Shown here: in pieces, positions 1 through 5,666 of the stretch
Position numbering within the stretch: position 1 is the stretch's first letter
How the letters are laid out: the number at the start of each line of letters is the position of its first letter
Source of the DNA: Desulfobacteraceae bacterium UBA5623
Lineage (GTDB): Bacteria; Desulfobacterota; DSM-4660; Desulfatiglandales; Desulfatiglandaceae
Length of the DNA: 11,196 nt
Reading direction: 5' to 3'
Assembly: GCA_002424495.1 (NCBI GenBank)
Contig: DIKH01000435.1
Location: forward strand, 1 to 11,196
Notes under the pieces: model-generated
Seen by the model: the letters and a program-made list of their open reading frames with translations, nothing else
What the model was told of the DNA's origin: nothing
Databases searched by the model: none
Position numbers and translations under genes: made by a program

Positions 1-920
1 CGGGTTCCTTCCCATTCCACCCATGGCTCGCCCTGGCGGGCCATTCTGCACGGATCATGGTAGGCGGCCCTTATGTTCATGGGCTTGGTGAGTGTAAATT
101 TGCCTTCATTCACAAGCTTTGATACCACTTCCACCGAATGAACCACTTCGTAGCCCATCTCCGCGGTATTCTTGGAAAGCATCTTCGGGTATATCACCTT
201 CCAGGTGTTGTAGCACTCGGCGCAACTGGTCACCAGTGTCTTGGCCCCCGTCGCCTTAAGTATTTCAATATTTTTCCTGGCAATGGCCTTGGCCTCATCC
301 AGCATACCGGCTGTAGCCACGGGATGACCGCAGCAACTGTCCTTGTCGCCAAGTGTCATGAAATTGATGCCAGCCTTGTTGAGGATCTTAGCGGTTGCCT
401 GGGCAATGCCTTTTTCCACATAGGATGCAGAGCAACCCGGAAAATAGACTATATCTGCCTTGTCGCTGATTTTGATATCTTTGGTCACCCAGCCTGATCT
501 ATTTTCCGCAGCGCCGTAACGGTTCCCCTTGTCCGCAATATTTGCCGCCACCTTTTTGTGGGCTGGCATTGGGCCTTTGCCGTCTTTTACCGCCTTTACC
601 CTCAAGGATTCCAGCACGGTCAGGGGCTCAAGGTCCAGGTTTCTCTTACATCCCGCATCGCAGGCGCCGCAGTGCTGGCACATGTACATAATATCCAGAT
701 ACTCCGGGGTGTAGTCTATCCTTCCCTCCAACAAAGCCTTTCCGATCTTCTCCCTTCCCATGGGGGCATAGCCGTCAAACAGCTTGTAGGCGTTACTGGG
801 GCACTTTACACCGTATCTGACGCCGGGCATATACACATGGTCAACCCAAACACAGCCTTTACAACCTATGCATCGGTCCATGTCATAGGTGTAGTTGTTG
901 ATATCGTAATTATCCTTCAT
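1..920 (-). CDS. Fe-S / CCG-domain oxidoreductase subunit (HdrD/GlcF-like), C-terminus cut by window edge
   Basis: Translating the minus strand from the ATG at 918-920 gives 306 codons without a stop up to the left edge. An AGGAGG lies 9 nt upstream (930-935). The N-terminus carries two ferredoxin-like cysteine sets: C17-x2-C20-x2-C23 with C40 followed by Pro, and C81-x2-C84-x2-C87-x3-C91, consistent with two 4Fe-4S clusters. A cysteine-rich CCG domain follows, with PGC at C163, the CC pair at C196-C197 followed by GHP, and C233-x2-C236. A second CCG domain begins at the DPC motif (C291) and is truncated. In the HdrD/GlcF family such proteins accept electrons from a flavoprotein and pass them to quinone or another carrier. 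It is the last visible gene of the operon, 45 nt after the FAD oxidoreductase, so it is probably that enzyme's electron-transfer partner. Family assignment is firm; the acceptor is unknown. Confidence 0.9.
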   Translation of the reverse strand, partial: MKDNYDINNYTYDMDRCIGCKGCVWVDHVYMPGVRYGVKCPSNAYKLFDGYAPMGREKIGKALLEGRIDYTPEYLDIMYMCQHCGACDAGCKRNLDLEPLTVLESLRVKAVKDGKGPMPAHKKVAANIADKGNRYGAAENRSGWVTKDIKISDKADIVYFPGCSASYVEKGIAQATAKILNKAGINFMTLGDKDSCCGHPVATAGMLDEAKAIARKNIEILKATGAKTLVTSCAECYNTWKVIYPKMLSKNTAEMGYEVVHSVEVVSKLVNEGKFTLTKPMNIRAAYHDPCRMARQGEPWVEWEGT

Positions 921-965
921 AACAGAAATCCTCCTATAAGTGGCTCTTTACCGGATCATAATCGT

Positions 966-2423
966 TTAGAAACACAGGTTGCCCGGGTTCATGATGTTGT
1001 TTTCATCAAAGATCTTTTTCACCCTCTTCAGTGTCGCGGTGTAACTTGCAGCCCTTTCATAGACCATATCCGATAGTGATCCGTAAGGTCTTGTGAACAG
1101 CGCCCCCTGAGCGAGCATGGCCTTGGCCGCCGCATCATGGAGCCGTCGAACTTTTGCCTTTTCACCCTCGTCATTGGGATCATAGAACATGTTAAATTCC
1201 ACATGACATGCGCGCGCCCCTTCAATGGGCTGTAAATAGGTGCCGATGTTGCCGACCGGGAAGTTTTCTTCAACAGCAGCCTTTGTCATCATCGCGGTAA
1301 ACTCCGGGACTTGGCTCAGCTTTGTTATAAACATCAGGTCATGGCTGTTGCCGGTCAGTCTGTGCTTCCAGTAAGGGCCTTTGCCGGGCCAGGGCTGCCG
1401 CAGGATCTCGGTCAGCCTGATCGCTGCATGGCCGCTTCCGGGCAGGGAGTTTAAGTACTGCATGCCGTTAAACTTTCTGCAGATATCGTTGATGGCGTTT
1501 GTTTCATATTGGATTTTCTCATCCGGTCTGCGCCTGGAGGCCCTTAGGGCCAGCACCAGCATCCACTCGGGAAGCTTCTTCATGATCACTTCAAAGTCAT
1601 TGGGATAGTCTTCTGCGCAGATCAGGGCCAAATCCAGTTTGTTCATGATAAAACAGTCATAGCCGAGTTTTTTTCTTAAGAGGGCATAGGCGGGTTTGAC
1701 TGCGTCTTCTATGCTGTTGAATGGGAAGAAGAAAAATTTATTCATGGGCGAGACATACTCTGTCTTGATAATCGCCCATGTGACGATCCCCATGGTCCCC
1801 TGGGCGCCCTGGAGTAGACGGTAAAAGTCCATTGTTCCAGGTCCTTCCGGGTTAACACCTTCTACGAATGATTTCGGGAAGGTGGGTGCGCTGGCTGATC
1901 CTGTCCTGAACAGAGTCCCGTTTGGCCATACAACCTCCATGGACAACAGGGGCTCGGCATATTCATAAAGGGGGATGACCAAGGGCGCTCTTTCCAGAAA
2001 AGTGGTGATGACGGACTGCTCGCCGTGGGGCAGCATGGGCGGGCAGACCATAAGGTTCTTTTCCGCAAGCACCGGATAGAGTTGATTCCAGGTAACGCCA
2101 GGCTCCACGGTGATCTTTCTGTTCCGTTCGTCCAGGTTCCAGATCTTGTTCATGTTTTTCATGTCAACAACAACGCCGCCCTGCTTGGCAATGGCAGCGC
2201 CTGTGAAGTGTACCCTTGAGCTTACGGGGATAACCGGCGTGCCGGTTTCGTTTGCAAGGGCGACGATTGCCATGATCTCCTTGTTGTCATTGGGATAGGC
2301 TACACACGCAGGCGTCCCGGGGGAGGCAAGGCTGTAGTCTGTGCGATAGGCATCAAGGTCGGCAGGTGCGTCCGATACCCGATTGGTTCCTAATAGGTCA
2401 GTAAGTTTGTTTTTAATGCTCAT
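966..2423 (-). CDS. FAD-binding oxidoreductase, GlcD / vanillyl-alcohol-oxidase superfamily
   Basis: The 485-residue protein starts at the ATG at 2421-2423, which has GGGAGG 6 nt upstream; an in-frame start 14 codons earlier lacks such a site. An FAD-binding type 4 (PCMH) domain spans about residues 35-225 and includes GGVVVDM (82-88), the VEPGVTW segment (106-112) and GAQGTMGIV (206-214). The C-terminal half fits the FAD-oxidase C-terminal domain and ends with the usual IFDENNIMNPG-type tail (471-481). The loop that normally reads like GGGTGLSGG around the FAD pyrophosphate is SSRVHFTGA here (68-76), and the usual glycine-rich SIGGN segment is replaced by QSVITTFLERAP (136-147). It is therefore a divergent member. 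Relatives oxidise 2-hydroxy acids or phenolic side chains. Pairing with the downstream CCG/Fe-S protein suggests a dehydrogenase rather than an oxygen-using oxidase. The substrate cannot be read from the sequence. Confidence 0.92.
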   Translation of the reverse strand: MSIKNKLTDLLGTNRVSDAPADLDAYRTDYSLASPGTPACVAYPNDNKEIMAIVALANETGTPVIPVSSRVHFTGAAIAKQGGVVVDMKNMNKIWNLDERNRKITVEPGVTWNQLYPVLAEKNLMVCPPMLPHGEQSVITTFLERAPLVIPLYEYAEPLLSMEVVWPNGTLFRTGSASAPTFPKSFVEGVNPEGPGTMDFYRLLQGAQGTMGIVTWAIIKTEYVSPMNKFFFFPFNSIEDAVKPAYALLRKKLGYDCFIMNKLDLALICAEDYPNDFEVIMKKLPEWMLVLALRASRRRPDEKIQYETNAINDICRKFNGMQYLNSLPGSGHAAIRLTEILRQPWPGKGPYWKHRLTGNSHDLMFITKLSQVPEFTAMMTKAAVEENFPVGNIGTYLQPIEGARACHVEFNMFYDPNDEGEKAKVRRLHDAAAKAMLAQGALFTRPYGSLSDMVYERAASYTATLKRVKKIFDENNIMNPGNLCF

Positions 2424-2545
2424 AAATAACCTCCCAAATTGATTTGCGCAGCAGATCGCGGACAATGCAATTTGGAACGATCATCAGTCCCGGCGCGTTA
2501 TTATCCACGATCCGCCAAAAAAAATTCCTTGCTAAATAAAGCGAA

Positions 2546-2578
2546 CAAGCGGACAGCAGTATTCCCGCTGACCGCTTG
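2546..2578 (-). terminator. Hairpin after the thiolase gene, possible weak terminator or mRNA processing element
   Basis: CAAGCGG and CAGC (2546-2557) pair with GCTG and CCGCTTG (2567-2578). The stem has 11 base pairs with one A-A mismatch and a 9-nt loop, and it lies 18 nt past the thiolase stop. On the minus strand it is followed by TTCGCTTTATTTAGC and, further on, by a run of eight T at about 2518-2525. It is not a canonical terminator because the T run is separated from the stem. It sits in a 173-nt gap between the thiolase and the FAD gene and may lower or separate expression of the last two genes. Confidence 0.4.
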
Positions 2579-2596
2579 ATTATCTTGCTGCCTGTT

Positions 2597-3778
2597 CTAG
2601 TCGGGTTTTCCCAGGATAACCACTGCCCCTGTGCTGGAGTCAATTGGCGTTCCTCCGACACCGTGGGCAAGACCTAGCTTGACATTATCCAGCTGTCTTT
2701 TTCCCGCTCTTCCCATCAGCTGGTTGTACACCTCATAAAGCATCCGGATGCCGCTGGCACCCACCGGATGGCCAAAGCATTTTAGCCCGCCATCCGTATT
2801 CACAGGCACTTCGCCTTTGAGCTCAAACGTACCCTTATGAACGTCTTCCATTGCTTTTCCATGTTCGCTGAAGCCCAAATCCTCACAGATGATCAGCTCA
2901 GTGATTGTAAAACAGTCATGGACAATGGCAACATCTATTTCTTTTCTGGGATTGGTTACGCCTGCCATTTTGTATGCCATTTGGGCTGCTCGGACGTTTT
3001 CTTCAAAATAGATAAAGGGCCAGTCATCTTCGATCGAAGCCTGATAATGTCCGATGCTGAAACCAAAGCCCTTCAGGACGGCAAAGTCCTTTTTCATTTT
3101 TCTGGCCTTTTCCACTGTCGTAATAATCGCGGCGGCGCAGCCGTCGCTGACCCCGCAGCAGTCGAACAGACCAAGGGGAGGGGCGATCATGGGCGCCTTT
3201 AAAACCTGCTCAATTGTGATAGCCTTCTGGAACTGGGCCTTGGGGGTAAGGCTGCCATGATAATGGTTTTTGACGGCAATCTTTGCCAGTGCTTCTTTTC
3301 CTTCTTTAGGGTCAATACCATAATGATGAAAATATCTCTGGGCGATCTGGGCAAAGGCGCCGGGTGGAACAAACATAATGTCGCCTCGGTGGGTATAAGG
3401 CGTTGTCGGGTCAATACCCGCTGCTGAAATACCTGAGTCTTTCAGCTTTTCCGCGCCACAGACCAGGACAGTTTCATAGGCGCCTGCTGCAACGGAAAAA
3501 CAGGCGTTGATAAAGGCATCCTGGCCGCCTGAGCAGCGATTTTCCACCCTTGTTACCGGTATGTAATCGAGTTTCAAAGGATAAGCCAATGACCTTCCCA
3601 TTTCACCGGAATACATGGTTGACCACCAGGCCGCATCCAGATCGGTTGACTGTATGCCCGCGTCATCAAATGCCTCATAACAGGCATCCACGACCAGGTC
3701 TTTTACATCTTTATCCCAAAGTTCACCAAACTTGGTGCACCCCATTCCAATAACTGCTACTTCATTTTTTAGTCCCAT
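2597..3778 (-). CDS. Thiolase family protein (SCP-x / archaeal acetyl-CoA acetyltransferase type)
   Basis: The protein has 393 residues. The frame is open for 23 more codons upstream, but the ATG at 3776-3778 has AGGAGG 6 nt before it and its product begins MGLKNEVAVIGMG, the normal thiolase start. Active-site features are the nucleophile C82 in ENRCSGG, H288 in HDCFT, H337 in CFGHPVGAS, and H372 in AHGVGG. The second cysteine of classical biosynthetic thiolases is absent and the C-terminal loop reads PIDSSTGAVVILG, as is common in the SCP-x-like branch. Thiolases of this branch cleave or form 3-oxoacyl-CoA and often need a DUF35 protein partner. The preceding gene encodes a DUF35 fusion and stops 11 nt before this start, so the two are probably translationally coupled and form a complex. 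Whether it degrades or builds its substrate is not determined. Confidence 0.93.
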   Translation of the reverse strand: MGLKNEVAVIGMGCTKFGELWDKDVKDLVVDACYEAFDDAGIQSTDLDAAWWSTMYSGEMGRSLAYPLKLDYIPVTRVENRCSGGQDAFINACFSVAAGAYETVLVCGAEKLKDSGISAAGIDPTTPYTHRGDIMFVPPGAFAQIAQRYFHHYGIDPKEGKEALAKIAVKNHYHGSLTPKAQFQKAITIEQVLKAPMIAPPLGLFDCCGVSDGCAAAIITTVEKARKMKKDFAVLKGFGFSIGHYQASIEDDWPFIYFEENVRAAQMAYKMAGVTNPRKEIDVAIVHDCFTITELIICEDLGFSEHGKAMEDVHKGTFELKGEVPVNTDGGLKCFGHPVGASGIRMLYEVYNQLMGRAGKRQLDNVKLGLAHGVGGTPIDSSTGAVVILGKPD

Positions 3779-3784
3779 ATCATT

Positions 3785-3790
3785 CCTCCT
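3785..3790 (-). promoter_or_regulatory. Ribosome binding site that fixes the thiolase start
   Basis: AGGAGG on the minus strand, 6 nt before the ATG at 3776-3778. It overlaps the TGA stop of the upstream gene (3790-3792) by one base. This rules out the longer in-frame start at 3845-3847 and points to translational coupling. Confidence 0.85.
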
Positions 3791-5187
3791 CAACCGTTCA
3801 CACGCAGTGGAACAGCTTTCCACGTATAACTGATCATGGTATCCCACGACACAAGGACTATCTTTCTGAAGCTCATCTCCACCGGGGTGTCAATCTGTAC
3901 GGTCTTCATGGTACAGTCTGCCATATTGCAGTATACCCTGCCTCCGCCGTCAAGGTTGATGAGCCCTTCCATCTGGCCGGTCAGTGGGTCTTGCATGCAG
4001 GTAAAAACCTTGCCCTGTTTGTCCGACAGGGTGACTGATTCAAATTCATCCTTGGCCCGGCACTTGGCGCAGACCCTCTGCGGCGGAAATTCAATGGCCC
4101 CGCATTGCTTGCACTTTGTTCCGTGAAAGGCATAGAGTCTTTCCCTTTCCCTGTAAGTGGGCGGCGCGGATGCATAGGTAAGCACATAGGGCATCTTGGC
4201 GTCTTTCAGGTCCACCAGGCCGTTCCACTTGAGATAGGTAAAATAATCGGAGACATTGAGCTTTGATTGAATCTGCGCCTTCACGCTTACGCGGCCTTTT
4301 GCCTCAATTGCCTTGTTAACCTTCATGCGTATGACGTCACTTCCGTTTCCGTATCCTGCAAGAAGTATGTTGTCGTCCGCCTTTGCCTCATCCAGGGTCG
4401 CCGCCAGTAAGAGCAATGGGGATGCCGTACCGGTGTTTCCAATGGTGCCCATGTAGCCGTCCTGGACCTGCTTCATCGGGTCAAAACCCAGTCCCTGGGC
4501 CATGCCTATGGTGGTGCGTGCATCAGGGCAATAAAAAACTGCCTTGGCGATATCCTTTGCAGTCAATCCGTCTTTTTTCATCAGCCCGCCTACAGCCTCA
4601 CCCATTGACTTTGTGTAGCCGAAGGCCAGATCAAATCTGGACTCCCATGAGTTCAGATAGGTGTCTTTTTTTCGCTGCCAGACGTCAAAGATCTCATTGG
4701 CCACTGACATGCTTGATTCAATGCTGACCGCAACGTTATCGGCCCCGACAAGGACTGCGCCTGCCCCTGCTCCGCAGTTTCTTTCGTGTTCAGAGCCGGG
4801 CTCGCCCATGCGGCAGTCAGAGGCGACCACGATGATCTGTCTGGCGGAACCCGCCTTTACCGCGTCCGCAGCAAGCCTCAGGGCAGTTGTGCCCCCCTTT
4901 GTGCTGCTGCCAAAGTCGGCGGTCATAATGTCTTCACGCAGATCCGCCGCCTTGGCGATCAGGGTAGACATCTGTTTTTCCGTATAGGGTGAAGAGGCGG
5001 ACGCGAAGAACAGACCATCCACCTTGCTCCGGTCAACACCCTTCAGACACTGCATAACAGCGGCAACCGCCATGGTTACACTGTCTTCATCAGGGCCGGT
5101 AATTGACCTTTCGCCCCGCGCACCTGCCAACCCAAGGTCCATTCTCCACCTGGGTATGTATGCTCCGTAAGATATTAGACCAACCAC
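3790..5187 (-). CDS. HMG-CoA synthase-like protein fused to DUF35 zinc-ribbon/OB-fold domain
   Basis: The 465-residue protein starts at a GTG (5185-5187) with TAAGGAGG 5 nt upstream. Residues 1 to about 345 have the HMG-CoA synthase / KAS III-like thiolase fold: GLISYGAYIPRWR at the start, the VDGLFFAS strand, GNTGTAS (250-256) and GYGNGSD (278-284). Residues from about 350 onward form a DUF35 unit: a zinc ribbon with C359-x2-C362 and C373-x2-C376, then an OB fold. Compared by memory with archaeal HMG-CoA synthases, the catalytic Glu in SESHPY is A64, the nucleophilic Cys in ACKAGT is T96, and the His in FHQPN is Y219. All three catalytic positions therefore appear changed. In archaea, thiolase, HMG-CoA synthase and DUF35 form one complex; here the last two are fused and the thiolase gene follows 11 nt later. 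A non-catalytic scaffold or CoA-binding partner is my inference. General annotation as a hydroxymethylglutaryl-CoA synthase would probably mislead. Confidence 0.88.
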   Translation of the reverse strand: MVGLISYGAYIPRWRMDLGLAGARGERSITGPDEDSVTMAVAAVMQCLKGVDRSKVDGLFFASASSPYTEKQMSTLIAKAADLREDIMTADFGSSTKGGTTALRLAADAVKAGSARQIIVVASDCRMGEPGSEHERNCGAGAGAVLVGADNVAVSIESSMSVANEIFDVWQRKKDTYLNSWESRFDLAFGYTKSMGEAVGGLMKKDGLTAKDIAKAVFYCPDARTTIGMAQGLGFDPMKQVQDGYMGTIGNTGTASPLLLLAATLDEAKADDNILLAGYGNGSDVIRMKVNKAIEAKGRVSVKAQIQSKLNVSDYFTYLKWNGLVDLKDAKMPYVLTYASAPPTYRERERLYAFHGTKCKQCGAIEFPPQRVCAKCRAKDEFESVTLSDKQGKVFTCMQDPLTGQMEGLINLDGGGRVYCNMADCTMKTVQIDTPVEMSFRKIVLVSWDTMISYTWKAVPLRVNG

Positions 5188-5368
5188 TTCTTCCTCCTTA
5201 ACTGCTTGAATGTCAAAAGCCTCTTGTTAATATGCCTTTCGTTTATAAATCTCCACGTGATAGTCGTTGGAATAGCCAGCTGGATCATCAAAGACAAACA
5301 AGCTGGACCCAAGGCATAAAACAAATGATATCAATTTGTTAGCACAATACACCCTTATCATTTCATAA
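5188..5368 (-). other. Presumed 5' leader of the minus-strand operon
   Basis: About 180 nt between the predicted transcription start (near 5369) and the GTG at 5187. It contains a 7-bp inverted repeat (5320-5340) and a 44-codon open frame, ATG at 5359-5361 to TAA at 5227-5229, which has no ribosome binding site. I recognise no riboswitch or terminator here. Confidence 0.4.
5320..5340. promoter_or_regulatory. Operator-like inverted repeat
   Basis: Perfect 7-bp arms AACAAAT and ATTTGTT separated by GATATCA. The site lies about 30-50 nt downstream of the predicted start of the minus-strand operon, a usual place for a TetR-, MarR- or GntR-type repressor to bind. No regulator gene is present in the window, so the protein is unknown. 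Confidence 0.4.
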
Positions 5369-5376
5369 ATTGTGAA
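5362..5376. promoter_or_regulatory. Second operator-like dyad at the predicted transcription start
   Basis: The 15-bp TTCATAAATTGTGAA matches its own reverse complement at 12 of 15 positions, with the outer TTCA/TGAA perfectly paired. It touches the candidate -10 box, so a bound protein would block initiation on the minus strand. Confidence 0.35.
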
Positions 5377-5404
5377 AACTAATACAAACTATCTGCCTTG
5401 TCAA
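5376..5404 (-). promoter_or_regulatory. Candidate sigma-70 promoter of the thiolase operon
   Basis: On the minus strand, a perfect TTGACA -35 box (5399-5404), a 17-nt spacer, and TAGTTT as -10 box (5376-5381). This predicts transcription starting near 5369, about 180 nt before the GTG start of the first gene. The -35 box is strong and the -10 box moderate. No other spot in the 5188-5500 region fits as well by eye. Confidence 0.45.
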
Positions 5405-5501
5405 GGACTGTTTTTCGGTGTAAATTTGATCACTTTAAGGCAAAAATAAAACGATCCTTCAGTTTCTTGCTCCAATAGTTTGTTTCGGAAGCCGATTAAT
5501 T

Positions 5502-5596
5502 AAGGGTTCAAGGATTCAAGGGGCCGAGGGGTCCAGTGGTAAGGCCACGAATTCGCAAACACTTGACCCCTGGAACCCTTGTATCCTCGAACCCTT
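5502..5596. repeat. About 95-bp imperfect palindromic intergenic element
   Basis: Arms of 37 nt (5502-5538 and 5560-5596) match in inverted orientation at 31 of 37 positions around a 21-nt loop. The loop side holds a smaller hairpin, GTGG with CCAC. Positions 5503-5538 recur without a mismatch at 8848-8883. The structure fits a non-coding palindromic repeat family (REP/MITE-like) of unknown mobility. It lies in the gap between the minus-strand operon and the kinase gene and could also act as a transcription barrier. Confidence 0.75.
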
Positions 5597-5666
5597 GATA
5601 TAACCCTCAGACTACAGGCTGGAGTTTTTCTCCATCCCCGAGGGGTATAATTAGAGGTTATTTGCC

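Noticed and set aside
558..1076. 172-residue plus-strand open frame
   Set aside because: It is antisense to the Fe-S protein and the end of the FAD gene, both of which have clear family motifs on the other strand.
2413..2670. 85-residue minus-strand open frame bridging the thiolase end and the FAD gene start
   Set aside because: It overlaps both real genes in another frame, has no recognisable domain, and its start lies inside the thiolase coding region.
5502..5596. CRISPR-like repeat because of the recurring 36-mer
   Set aside because: There are only two copies 3.3 kb apart with a gene between them, no regular spacers and no cas gene.
5646..5651. Perfect TATAAT just upstream of the kinase gene
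   Set aside because: No acceptable -35 box lies 16-18 nt before it, and the transcript would begin after the AGAGG ribosome binding site at 5653-5657.
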